64,000 nucleotides of DNA from Paramecium tetraurelia (taxonomy: Eukaryota; Ciliophora; Oligohymenophorea; Peniculida; Parameciidae), in assembly GCF_000165425.1 (NCBI RefSeq), contig NW_001798995.1, forward strand, positions 163,108 through 227,107. Reading direction: 5' to 3'. The position numbers and the translations under genes were made by a program. The notes beneath the pieces are model-generated. The model was not told where the DNA came from. It did no database searches and saw only the letters and a program-made list of their open reading frames with translations. Position 1 is the first letter of the stretch. Every line of letters begins with the position of its first letter. Of this stretch, positions 14,766-28,385 are shown one piece after another.

Positions 14766-17700
14766 TCAAGTTAAATCATCCTTCACCACCATCTGTCGAA
14801 TTATCCTATCCAATTGATTGTCCAAAAACAAGGACTGCTGAGGAAGCAACAATAAAAATCGCTTCATCAAGTTGAATTCCCATTTAAAATATGACAATAT
14901 TTTAGTGTAAACCAACACAATGACCAGCACAACTAGTATGATGAACATCAAATTTATTATCTAAATTTAAAGTTAACAAATTACCAATATTTGTGAAATC
15001 AATTCATCAGTTGACTTCTTCAACTAATTTTAAAATTTCGATTTCAAAACTGAAATTGTATCATACAATATCAATCCAGCCTCAAGTTCTTACTAGGTCG
15101 TATATACCTTAAGAGCAAATCCATTAGTTTGAGCATACTCGTTAAGTAAACTGTTTTTTATATCTGTACCAGCAGCCTAAAACCCTTTCCTCAAAACTCC
15201 TTAATAAACGGCATCACAATGACTTTAAGCCAACTCAATTTTATTCTTTTAATAAAAATCTAAAATTTACATCTGGCAAGAATTAACACACATCAGAACT
15301 CATCATCAGATTCATTTATGATACGAAATCCTCAGATGTTATATATTTATTTGTATCCAATTCAGATATTAAAGATAAGAAATTGTTGATAATTTCAATC
15401 TAATTAAAGAAATTTTGCACAAAAAAAGTGGCATTTTTATCTGGAAAAAAGTAAAAGAGATTTGTTAATGGAAACTTTTAATAATACGTAACATCTCTCA
15501 TAGAGAATATTCCACTGACTGCAATGCATAAGTCTGATAAGGAGTTAAAAAATGTTGTTGTATCTGGATACTTATAAAAGTAATTTCTTCCCAAGGAATT
15601 TGTAATAAAACAAAAAATAAAGCAAATTCCAAATAGCAATGTAAATGTTAATATTGATGGCAACATTGACATTCTTTAATTTAAATTGGCAATTTGGCCT
15701 TTTTACTTTGATTTATTGTTTTTTTAATTCTAAGCAATTTTCTCCTTCCTTATATCCTCTGCTGCTAAGAATTTCTCCTTTATATCAATATCAAACTAAT
15801 ATTTAAATAAAACATCAGAATCTTTAATCAATAGGGAGGCTATCCCTCTATATCTATCTATATCTCTTTATAACCATACAGCGTCTATAAAACTGAAGAG
15901 TTAAAGAAAATTATTGTATTAATTTAGATAAGCCTTATAAAATGAGAAGGTAATAAACAATAATAGCAAACAAACTAGTATTATTGGAATCAGAAGGTAG
16001 TTCCATTTATCTGATACAGTGCCTGATCGAGTTATTGAGTAGTTTACCATCTCTTCGTTTAATATCTACAACTATTCTACAAATGTTTAATAATTTCCAT
16101 ACAGGAATACCAAAAACCCTTAAGTTAAATCTAAAGTAACGATATTATAATAATCTATATTGACAAAATTGTAACAGGCCTCTAGATATAAATACATGGA
16201 TTCTCTTGCAGATATTGTATAATTAGTTGTATTTGGATACTTTCCGACCATAATGTTGAAGTATTTATCTTCAAAAAAGGGATTCAAATAAGGATTTGAC
16301 AATTATTTAGTAAAACTATCCTTGAGTTCAATGTAAGTATAATTTATATCCTTGATTGAATACTGCATTTTTTAAATCTAAGTTGTAATAGTGATGTTAG
16401 GGTACAATAACATTAGTACAATATAAGTTGTCAATGAATTCTAAGCATCAATGTATTTATTAACTGGTCCAATAATGTTAGATTTTATTTAAATTAAATC
16501 CAGCTCTTCCAAAAATCTGACCAAATCATCGTTTGAATAATAGAGCATAATCCCACTATAAACTAAAAATAAACTTAACATAATTGTCAGAAATACAAAC
16601 ATTATTTTAAAATTTTTTGAAAACTTAGTTGAGTTTATCAATTTTTCAATTAAATCATACTTTTTAGAGTATTTTGATTTCTTTAATCCTGCTATTGAAC
16701 TTACTTATGATCCAATGTCATCAATGTGAACTATTCGCTACTCTTTGGAGTCCATTTACATTTGCATTCTTATGTTTTCTTATAATTCCTAATCTATATC
16801 ATCATATTAAAGTTTATCAATTTAATTTTCAATTATCTGATTTTTTTTTATTTCACTACTTTATTGAAAAGATGAAGAATAGTCTTCTTATTCATTTTAT
16901 TCGTCTGACTTAAAAAATTATTATTTCTTTAGATACTGCTTATTTTAAATTGAAGTTACATTAAAATCTGGGTTTTTATTCTCTATCAGTCTTAACCCAC
17001 TATCTTTAGGACTCATCATTGATTAATTTTGATATGGTTATTAATAAGATTAATTCATGCTTTTATCATTAGCCCTTAATTTTTTCACGTTGTATTCAAA
17101 TTAATCAAAATGGTCTAAATTATCAAGATTTTCAGGTTGATCTTACAATCCATATAATTCTATTGCTTTTGGCATATTAACTGCAAATTCTATATCTTCC
17201 TACTCGATTTCCATGACATCCAAACTTTCAAAATCTTAATTTGAATTATATCCTAATGTCATTTATGGATCAGGCATTGTGGCTTCTGTTCTAGATTATT
17301 TTTTCATTTCTTTGATCTCAATTATTATATAATTCAATTCAGTCTTGAAATTTCTTATATGCAAAACGCAATCAACTTAATAGTTAACTAAATGATCCTA
17401 GTTGTCCCAATTTAATTTTTAGTTGCTTTATAAGAGCAAAGCTTAAGGAATGTACATCTGTAAAGAATATTCACTAACTTAGGTTGTATCCACTATATCT
17501 TAATTAATATCAGATGCCCTAGTTATGTTGACCTCAAGTATTGAGGAAATTTTAGGGAAGACTTTGCTTAAAGAGACTTTTTGAAATGCTTAAGCCAATT
17601 CTTTATTTAATTTATTGCTGTAATTCAATTTATTAATAAAGTTTTTTGAGATTCCTGACACCTTATGATTAGATAAGGAAAATAGATAGACACTTTGAGT

Positions 17701-20058
17701 TTCAACATTTTATAGAAAGCAAGCAAAAGTTAAGTCATCCAAATTCATAAAATTGATGTCATAAAAGAAGTCTATCGTTTTAATAAAGCTTTACTGGTAT
17801 TAACAAAAGTTCAAGTTAATTTATCTGAAGTATTTTGATACTCCATGTTACAGAAAATTGGCAACTAATTTTTCATGTACTGTTTCAAATCCTTAAGGTA
17901 GTATTGCATTGATTTAGGAGATCATTTTAAAGGAATCTTAGGATAATCCAAAAAATTGGTGTATCATATTTGAACCACTTCTAATTGCTAATTTATGTGA
18001 TTTTTAATCAAATCCTATGATGAGATAATCGATTTTATTAGAAAATAGGTCAAAATTAGTTGAGGACTACATTTTCAACAATTTTTCATCTGAAATGGAA
18101 GCGATGGTTGCTATTTTATAAGCAGAAAAATAATTATTCATAATTTCGGATTAATAAAATGTATTGAGTGCTTGCATCTTTTAACTTGGAAACTGATCAT
18201 ATAATTTGTATAACTAATCTTCAAGATCGTTCATTTGAATAAGTAATTTTTTACCAGCTTAAAAAATAATAATATCATTGCTTAATTGATTTAAATTATT
18301 GTAGAATTCCCTTTTCCTATTTATCATCTTAACTACTTTTTTTCTTAATTTTTTATTGTTTTCTTCAGATTGCAGAAATAATTTAACAGCATGTTCTAAA
18401 TTCTCCGAAAGTTGAGCAGACTATTTAGAAAATCCTATGCTCATAGATTACTTGATCTATTCTTAAACTAGATTAAGCTTTTATTTTATGATGAATCCCA
18501 AATTGTTTAATCTAATATGAGTTGTACTTTATGTATTTTTATCTCCTCCTACTTTTGATTTCTATAGTGAATGACTCTTAACTTCTTAACTATTGTTTAC
18601 ATCTTTTTTCTCACTTTATTATCGATAAAATTTTTAGTTTACTAAATTAGTAGCAGATGAACTAAATTAGATCTGTTCGCTGTCAATTTAAGCTAAAAAA
18701 TTTGATTATTAAAATGCCTTTGTATTCAATCCTAGATAGTTAATGAGAGATAAGTAATGCAAGAAGAATGATTAACGGGCAGATTCATCTTTTGTTCTTG
18801 AAATCATTATGTCAAAGTACTTGACCTAATCTTTAAGGAATAATATGATGGTATCTTCAAAGGAAAGTATTTGTCTCTTGCATATGCATTTGGAATCTTC
18901 ACATTCATCCTAGTGTGTCTATTTAAATAGATGGATATATGTCATCTTCTTTTTGTTTTGCAAGTAATTCGATTATAAATAACCATAATCATGGATGATA
19001 TTACCAATTTTATATTATAACATATCAGCTGTAATTTTTGAACTATTAGTCACCATTAAGGATTCATGTATTTTAATTTGGTAACTCTAAATGATTCCAT
19101 TTAAAATTGGTGAAATCAATAAGATTAATAACACATCATATGTATTTTGATTTTGTTTGGAAACTTGGTTGATGAATAATATTATGGCCAGTGTTATTTG
19201 AAAAAAATTACATTACACTTCAATTTTTTATCGATTATGCAAATTGGGATAACTCCATATCAAAGCCCAAAAATTACTAACTTGCTTGACTAGTATTATA
19301 CTGAAAATTAGATAGAATTTGGTTAGAGGAGAACTGTCCATTTGATCAATAACTAAAATAATTAGATTCGATAAGGATTTCCAATAATTACTAAAGGTAA
19401 CTTACAGCAATTATAAATTTTGAGGAGTAACAGAGATTGATTCTAAATTACAAAATAATTGAATCAAAAAATTCCCTAATACCAAGATAAGCGTTATTAT
19501 TGAAAATGACAAATTAATCATGTTGATGGACGAATTTTTTGTATTTTAGAATATGGAGCTCAATGCTAATTCTGTCAAAGGAATTATAGTAATGTAATAC
19601 ATCAATGAATGAAAATATGATAAAATTCTTAAAAGAACTTAAATTAATCTATTTTAACTTTTCAAAAATTCTCTTAATCTATGCTACTTTTTATTTTTTC
19701 CCAAAGACATTATAAATAAATATATCAGTAGAATCTGATAAAGTATTGTGATGCATAAGGGTATTAAATAACTCAATTCATTAAATTGCTCATTTAAGCT
19801 TAATCTTAATCGAGATGCCAAAGAAATTTCTCTAATAAAAGTGAAGAAATTGATTCCCTTTTTGTAAAATTCATCTTGATAATTCAACAATAAAAAGCTT
19901 AATTCTTAAAGGGTGGAAAATATCAATATGATATTAATTATGGCGCTATTGAATTTAACAAAGTGTTGTTCACAAAGTATTCTAACTTAAATATAGAATT
20001 CAATAAATCTTTCATCTAAAGAACTTTTTTATTTTTGTTTCTTTTTTCCTTATTTCAT
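14766..20058 (-). CDS. giant PAS/TmcB-like multi-pass membrane protein (1,755 aa)
   Basis: ATG 20056-20058, a single 25-nt intron at 15246-15270 and TGA 14766-14768 leave exactly 1,756 codons. About the first 400 residues hold many hydrophobic helices. Then come a Cys cluster (HQDECEDSKCICK), a coiled stretch and a PAS-like region (FDLFSNKIDYLIIGF, LPQGFETVHEKLV). A long Asn/Gln-rich linker follows, then at least four C-terminal membrane helices around two lumenal or extracellular loops. This layout matches the large ciliate and Dictyostelium tiny-macrocyst (TmcB) PAS family, whose function is poorly known. Its sister gene at 22662-28232 points the other way. Family assignment is from architecture and motif memory, not a search. 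Confidence 0.75.
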
Positions 20059-20168
20059 TAGGTCAATATGATGATTATCAACAATTATCTATATTTATTA
20101 AATTAGATAAAAAATAAAAGTTCATATTCTCTACACTGAATAATGTATTAAATCATAATTGTACAATT

Positions 20169-20421
20169 ATGTACTTTTATAAGTATCCATCCTTTTCAAT
20201 CCCTGCATGTGATTTGCTGAAGAATATAAATTAATAATTAACAGGCTCAGGTTACCTTAAAGAATTGGATTAAATGAGATGACAATGCTTAAGAAATTGA
20301 TATCTGCATGTAAATATTGAATAAGGGAAAGGTTTCAATTAAATGTAAATAAAATTGTAAAATTACAAATTATCATGGTCTCTTGACATTTTTAAAGAGT
20401 TCATTTTCTTTTATAAAATGA
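20169..20421 (+). CDS. possible small protein, 74 aa
   Basis: ATG 20169 opens a frame starting MYFYKYPSFSIPACDLL. With a 28-nt GTT...GAG intron in the middle it continues DDNAQEIDICMQILNKGK to TGA 20419-20421, 75 codons in all. Codon content looks coding, but the intron is unusual and no family is recognised. In an AT-rich genome with one stop codon a frame this size can occur by chance. Confidence 0.33.
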
Positions 20422-21351
20422 AGTCAAATAAATCAAGTTGAAAAAATTTGAAATAATTATATTTTATAATTGAGAATTAATATCTAATTTTAGGCAATCG
20501 CACGATAAAATTTAAAGTTAGCATAAATTAAAAATGTTCTAAATAAAATAGATAGAGATGATTTATTCAATTATAAAAGATAAAAATTGAAACACACAAA
20601 GGACACTTACTATAATTAATTTGAACAAAGCAGATCAAGTATTTAAGGACATAATAAATTCAAATGTAATCTCAAAATTATATAAATTAAATATAATTTT
20701 GCAAGAAAATTGGCTAATTGAATTATAATTTTTCATCATTTCACATTATCGATTACTTAGTTTAATTCAAATCTGTTATTAGTATTTAAGTAATTAATCA
20801 TTAAATTATGATAATTTAAGTCAAAAACCTGCCTTTGCCTTCTAATAATGAATTACCATTTCGAACAGTTTCATTCCTATAAATACTCTGCTTATTAATT
20901 TGTTAATAGTTTTAAAAAATTTATTAATAAATTGAATTACAAAATTCTAATTGATTTAAAAATATCAATATGATGAAATGAGAATATACAGCATATAAAA
21001 TTGGAAGTGTAAATGTATTTGCGGGATCTATTAATAAAATACAACTTTGAAATCTAGCAAAAATTTAGACATTTGAAAATAAATCTTAGAGAATGAGAGC
21101 GATGTTCAAAGAATTAAAAATAGACAATTTATAATGTGAAGAATTTATTTAAAAAGCATCAATGATAAGTTAAATTAAATAAACAACCTATTAACAATTC
21201 ATCATTTAATTTATAAGTATTAAATAAGTCTAGAGCACATAAGAGAATATATTTTAATTTTAGTTTGGAATATAAGAAACTTCAAGGCAATAATAAACCA
21301 AAGGAAGAAAATACTTAGAAAATGATTAAATTATGCAAATGTATTTAAAAT
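20422..21351. other. intergenic region
   Basis: About 930 bases, long for this compact genome. I find no convincing frame on either strand, no RNA gene and no repeat. It lies between the giant membrane gene and the stop of the pseudokinase gene. Confidence 0.45.
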
Positions 21352-22462
21352 TCAATTTCCAGACTTTGAAAATACATTAGCATCTAGAGTCTTATCTTTT
21401 TCCATTTTTAATTCAGCAATTAACCACTATAAATCTATTTTCTCTTTTTATATTATGCATTTAATATCATCAATTACACTTCGAGCTCGCTTATCCAATC
21501 TAGTTTTGCTGTTATTAACATCCTTTGATATATCATATAAATACTTATGCAATAAAGTATTGGGATACAGCTGGATGCTTATAGATTTCCTCGAATGAAA
21601 ATCTCTTGTTTTCATCAACTTATAAGCATCCAATTATTAAATCTTTAGTTTTCTAAGAAATTTAATTTTTGTCATTAGGGAATTATAAAGGCTAAGTTTT
21701 TATGTTTTTTATGAGTTCAGGAGGTGATCTGGCTGTCCAAGGCGCTTTTAAATATTGTGAAGATTCTTACTCTTTCCAAATAAGGCCTCATACAATATGA
21801 TTCCTAAACTCCAGACATCAGTTTTGGAGTTATACATTTGCCGATCTAAAAGTTGAGGACTCATGTAAAGTGGTGTTCCAACGATAGAATCCATCATAGA
21901 TTTATTATAATTGCTCACAAACTTGGCAAAGCCAAAGTTAGCCAATTTATAGGTCTTGGTTATGAAAACACAAATACTTATTTATCAATTAAAATATTTT
22001 CAGGTTTAAGATTTCTATGAGTTACACCATTTTTTATAAGTTGAGTAAAACCATTAAGTATATCAATCAAAAGTTTGATTGTATCTTTTTCAGAAAGTAA
22101 TTTTCTTTTCTTCAAAAGTCTGAAATCTATTAAATAGAATACTCATAAAAATTTCCTCCATCACAGTATTCTTAAACAATATAATAATTATTATTTGTTT
22201 TCATGACTTCCAAAACAGCCACAATATTTGGACTCTGTAATTGATACATAATCTTAACTTCTTGAAAAAGTCCTTCCCTTAAATAGTCATCTCTATCTTG
22301 ATGAATAAATTATTACGAATCTATTACCGATTTACTCAACATCTTGATAGTTACCTTCTCCCCAGTTTTTTCATTGATTCCTCTATAAACTTCAGCATTA
22401 TATCCTTGTCCAATTCTATTATTTACATTAATAATATATTTGTCAATTCTTTTGTCAAACAT
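21352..22462 (-). CDS. ULK-like pseudokinase
   Basis: Four introns (23 nt at 22120-22142, then 23, 26 and 22 nt) leave exactly 339 codons. The kinase fold is complete: glycine loop RIGQGYNAEVY, ATP lysine in VTIKML, VQEYCDGGNFYELL, an APE-equivalent GTPLYMSPQ, DVWSLGIILYE and a C-lobe ending VSQYFIAQ. Both catalytic aspartates are changed to asparagine: the HRD motif reads HRN (HRNLKPEN) and the DFG motif reads NFG (ANFGFAK). This should abolish phosphotransfer. Overall resemblance is to ULK/Atg1-type kinases (YCDGGNFYE, TPWTARSPPELI). A likely role is as a scaffold or allosteric partner. It sits between two divergent TmcB-like genes. Confidence 0.85.
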
Positions 22463-22661
22463 CAAAACCAATTTATTTTGTTTTCAATTTAATTTAATAA
22501 CCAAGATAAGAGGATATCTTAAAGTAAAATAATATCAGATAATCCTTTTACATACTTTAATTATATTCGTTGCAAATATAAGAAAACTTTTGTTTTGAGA
22601 TTTAGAAGAGTAAAGAAAGAGGCAATTAATATGAAAATATGAATTTAATATTTAATTAATT

Positions 22662-25600
22662 ATGCAATGGATTAAAGACTATATGAATCTGATAATTTAG
22701 ACAAATTTGTCACCATCATTAAATAGTGTCAAATTCATTACTTTTGAGATTCTGATCTACTATTTGTAACTCACACACTTCATTATGCAAAAGTATGATG
22801 AAAATGTTTTCAGATTGATTAAAAGCATATCAGAAATATGTGTTCTTACTCCTTTGTTTTAAGATATCTATGCCATCAATGTTCTCACTGGCGTATTGCT
22901 TACCATGCTAAACTGTTTACCCTATCTAATAATATTGCATAGAAAATTTACAATTGAACATTCAAATGTATCAGTCATATCCAAATCATTATCTCAGGTA
23001 TAAGCAAACCTAAATTAAGTCTGCCACAAAGTTAGTCAATTGTTATTTCCTGTATTTCAATTGGTTTTTTTACTTACCTCAGATGCATTACATAGGTTGG
23101 AATTTTTTAAGTCAGAGTGACCTACTTCTAGTTGTGCTTTCAGTGATAATACTCTGCATTTCTACAGGATCGTTGCTGATTTCCAATATCTACTTCATCA
23201 ATTTTGAATTCAATGAGTAGTCACTAAGAAAGCATTTTACCTACTATAATTGTTTCGCACAATTGTTGATTATCCCCATGGCTATTTTGAATCAAAGTGC
23301 TGATTCATTGTACTAAATGGCTGGCAGAATATTTCACAGTATTATTCTATTTGTCTTGATTTATGAAGCCTATGTGGAACTACCATTTGGGTAATTGTAA
23401 TTGAATAAACTTTAGATTCTCAAAATACTCAACCATCTACAATAGATTATTAATTATGCATATATTACTATTTATTTTCACATCTATTTTGTATTCAAAC
23501 CCCGATCAAGCTTATAGTTCATTGGCTTTAATGTTAATCCTTCAACCAGTCTCCTAGTATCTCTTTTAAACATTAATACAACACAAAAGATTAAAGACCT
23601 ATCATAATACTTTAAATTAATATTACGAATTGTTAGTCATAGAAGATTTCTTTGACTTAATCTAGGCTGCCTAGAAGAGTAAGAAAAGAATTATCGAGTT
23701 TAATCTAGAAATTTAGTTTGCATTTGAATCGCTGTCAGTCACTCAAATGCTAATGCAAGAAGATAGGAGCTGGAGGAGTCTTGAAATGGGAAGATGCAGT
23801 CATTCTAACATCTTGTTTATTTAGAATTGGGTTTGAAAAGCACAGGAATGATTCCAAGAACCTCGAAATTTATAGTCTTAAATTCCTTACATTCATCAAT
23901 AAATACAGAAATAATGCTCCAAAGAGTTATTAAGAGTTGAAGATCCTCTTTTAAAAGAAGCGAGAATATTCATTTTATTTCATTTAAATCTCCCTCTTAT
24001 TATAGTTCATCTTACAGGCTCAGATGCAAAAGGACGAGGATTATAATATCAACAAGGATACTCGTGTATCTAATGTGAAACTATAAGTAAGCAAGAGTGA
24101 AAGAAGTATTGTATAAACATTATACTAAATGGAGTAAATTAAGTAGAATTTACTCCCCTTATTAATGCAGCTAAGTTAATTTAAGATTCAATTTTGGAAG
24201 CAATATTTGTCTGGTAAATTTTAGAATTTCTCTGAAATCGAAATTGAGGTTAAATAATTGCAACTTTTGAAAAACTAAATCTTAAATCAAATTAAAATTT
24301 ATCAACCAATTTTTTATACGCATGGTCGCACATTTAATGTTCAATTCCTTAAATATAGCGCTTTGATTGATTTACTCTTGTTTAACAATGTTAGGAGATA
24401 TTTTGAACTAGAAAGAGGTAATACATAATTTATATTGATAGAAAGAAGAGAAATTTTATAATTGGAAAAAAGCATGAATTCTTTTGAAACAACCAATATT
24501 AACTTTTTTAAAGGGGAAGCCATATCTTTAAAAGTTTGCATTGCTTAAGGTCCAAATATTGGGAAAATTCTAAATGAAGTTATTTCACCTTTGATCCCAA
24601 GGTTTTTTGGGTTCCATCACTTTGATAATCCATTAGAAGCTTTCCTCGATTTCACTAAAGGAAATATTAACACTCTAATGCCGTCTTGGTTAGAACCTGT
24701 TCATGATGAGATTATGTAAAATTACATTAGAAGAGGAGGCACTGCTAGGATAGGCAAGTACTTTTAAACTTTTGCAAAAATATATGATAAAACATTGATA
24801 AGATGTTAAGTCTATCTAGCCCATAATTTTAGTTAAAACTTAAGTGATGATTTTACTATGATTGGTTGTTTGAAATCCTTGGAAGTAGAATAACCCAAAA
24901 TCAAACCTGGGAAAGAGCCAAAGAAAATAAAAGATCTTGCTTTTAAAGGGGCTTAACATATTTTATTTGATGTTAATGGAAACATTTTAGGAATAACTTA
25001 AGGATTATTTAAAATGATCGATCGTCTATAAAGGACTAAAAGTGCACCACACTTTGAATCTATGAAACATAACAGTCATGAGAAAAGTAAATCTGAGAAC
25101 TCTTCATTTGAGAGTGAGAGCTTTGATGTTTACCAATAATAATGGTCAAACTAACTGTTAAAAATAGATGAATTTTATTAAAAAGCGCTAATTTGGATGT
25201 TTTTACCATTCTTATCGAGGGAGGTAGAATCCACTGGAATTGAGTACTTGATGGATGGAGAAACTCCCCCTAAGAATAGATATCCAAATTTAGTAGATCT
25301 GGAAACTAGTAATAGCATTGTAAGCAATAAAGAAACTTATTTATTTATTCCTGAGGATATTAATTTGTTTGTATCTTAGTATGAAAAAGTGTTACAAAAA
25401 ATAATGGATGATGTACGTGTTCAATCAAATAATTTCTCTTCAGGGAGTCAATACAAAGGTATGAAAAGTGACTACTAAGAAAGCGAAAGTTTTAGTGCTC
25501 AACAAAGTGTTACAATATACAATGAAAAATTATGTAGCTTTTTCTTTGATTAACATTTGAAAAGTCATCAAGCCTTGTAATTTGGTACTACTAGATAATC

Positions 25601-28232
25601 AGAGATGCAAAAGACTTCAGTAAAACCATCTTCATAGTCATAAGTGTCATTATAAAGTGAAGATAATAGTGAATAACTTAAAACCAGAGCTGAAAAGGTC
25701 TATTAGGATAAGTACACTAAATACATTGAAAAAATATCACTGTAAGATTTCAATCCAGTTCCTGTTTTTTATTCAGTCAATTATGAAGAATATAAGTATA
25801 AAAAGAATGACATCGAACAAAAATAACAATTTTTTGTAGTTGAACTCGTTATTAATGAATAATAATTATTAAATACTATGGGTTATAAAAGATAGGTAAG
25901 GGAAACCATTAAATAAGCTTGTTTAAATTTTTAATCTAAAAGACTCTTGATTGAATAATAAATATAAACAGAAGATTCTAATAGTCTTCAAGGTAATATC
26001 AGTGAATAAAGAAGTGACCATGATGGAGAAATCGTTAATTACATGTTCCCCACTCATCCATCTCATTATTATGAAGATCTATATTTTCACTCTCCTAACA
26101 AGGATTAAGTTCCTAATTAATTTAATTAGAACGATAATAAATATTTATTCAGTAGTCGGAGTGATGAAAATGAACATTAGAATAAACAAAGTGTAAATAC
26201 ATAGGAATCCATTATGAAAGGATCTTTGCATTTAAAATTCCCAGAAAGAAATTTGGCTTTGAAAACCATGAACAAATTTATGGAAAAAAGAAAATAACAA
26301 GATTTCTTTAATGAGACTGATTCTAAATTAGCCATCGATAGTAGAGCTTCTTAATAATAAATTCAGGAAGAATATTAGGTCAAATATTCTGAAAATCTTA
26401 AAATATTCGATTAGAATTATAAATCAATACATTCTAAATTGTAAGAATTCAATAATCCTACCTCGTTTAGAATCTAAAAATATCTACTATATTTTGTGCT
26501 TTTTTTGATAATCGGATACATCATCCTATTAACGATAGCAGTATTTCAATAATACAATTTTAATGATTGTTTTGATCTTATTGAATTAATGTTATCTACC
26601 CAGTAAAGCTATTCATAAATTACTCATGGTCTCTATCATTTAGAATTAGCAGATTAATTTAATCACTTTGATAAAAATTTGAAGGAATTTTATTCTTCTC
26701 AAATTGATAGTAATCTTTAAAACTTAATTAATTTATAAAGTGAACAATTAATAGATATCAATTAAGTTAATTTTAGTGTGAATTAATTTTATAACATTGA
26801 ATACTTAGCGATTCTTAATCCAACACTATAGGAGACCATTTAGATGAGCTTAGCTTAATTTTATAAAATAAAAAACCACACATCGAATAATTCATAAGTT
26901 ACACTCATTTCAACCGCTAATTTAAAGGAAATTGGATAATTACCTAAATTGGCATATGATAATTGTTATGATGAAAAAGTTTAGAATGAAGAACAAGTCC
27001 AATCTTTATTAACAATTTATATGTTAATTATTTTTTTTTTGGTGATGTTGCTGTAGTTTTTGTAAGTACCTTTGATATAGAAACTTAAGAATGATCATAG
27101 AAGATTATACAAAATTGTGATTAGATTGTAGGTGTATGAAGTATAGGATGAAATTGAGACTTACGAGCATATACTTTCAATCTTTAAAAGGTCATTATAT
27201 GAATGGATGTTAATTGATTTTGTATAAGAAACTCGAATGTTCGAAAACAGTATTGATAATATTTAAATGTAAACTCAATAATTAACTGAATAAAGTTAAA
27301 ATCTCTTGCTTAATACTAGTAATAAAAAAAATAAGTATAAATTATTAGAGAAATTGAAGAAACGACACATAAATTAGTTTAAGTATATCATAATATTAAT
27401 GATTGGATTAATAGTAATACTTGCTTATTTTTTAATCATCTTCTTTGTAATTTTTATACTATCCCAACAATTATTTGCTAATGCAAACTTTCTATTTAAA
27501 TTTAAATTAATCCAATCCTCTTTTATCAATATCATCAACAATATTGATTTAGTATGCTATAATACATATGATCAATACCGTTTCATAAATTTAATGGGTT
27601 AAGAGGAGTTTAATAATTATTCATCCTCATTAAAAAGTGATTAATAAGATCAGTACATAGAATTCAACAATAATTTCGCTTCCATTGTGAGTGATGAATA
27701 TTTAAAATACAATTTGCAATAAATAAATGAGAATAATATATGCCTAGATTAGATTGGAATTGCTTGTAATGAAACTTCAGCCTATCTATTCAATCCCAAT
27801 ATATTCTCATCTTATTAACATGGAATGAAGTACTTAATCACTTAAATTGATAAACTAATTCAATCCTAACCGCATTTCTTCTACGATAATAAAAATAACA
27901 ATACTTTTCAATAAGTACAGGACTTCCTATCAAGTAATGATCACATAATATACATTGATTATGGAAGTGAGGTCTTAACTAAAGCATATGCATAATTAGT
28001 AGACACTGCACATTAAGAATTTGATTAAGCACTAAAAATTTACAAGCAAACCCTAATGATATTTATATTAAGTGTAGGAATGCTTGGTTTGTTGATCATT
28101 TTAATGTTGGGTAAATTGCTGTTGAATATGCAATAGGATTCCATTCGTACATGCCAATCGTCACTTCTTCTCATTTCTCCTAAAAGATATTTGAATCAAA
28201 ATATAGCATAATTAACATAGAAAAAAAGATGA
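22662..28232 (+). CDS. second giant PAS/TmcB-like multi-pass membrane protein
   Basis: Starts at ATG 22662 (MQWIKDYMNL) and ends at TGA 28230-28232, roughly 1,800 residues. At least two introns are needed in the N-terminal region, 22 nt near 22990 and 25 nt near 23400; probably more up to 24100. The N-terminal third is multi-pass, with the family-like run FYLPQMHYIGW. A PAS-like core follows (NTLMPSWLEPVHDEIM, ending a strand-helix set like its sister's), then a long polar linker, then C-terminal helices including VLFLIIGYIILLTIAVF and a terminal hydrophobic pair before SIRTCQSSLLL. Same architecture as the 14766-20058 gene, on the opposite strand, suggesting an old inverted duplication. Confidence 0.75.
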
Positions 28233-28385
28233 GTGTTTTATTATCTTTTTTAACCAATTAAAATAATTATATTCTTATAACAGCTTTGTTTTCTAAAAAA
28301 TCCCTTTGAGCAATCTTTGGTTAAGCATATTATGTTCAAAATTAACATTATTCTAGTTTATATTATTATAAAATTATTTTAATTA

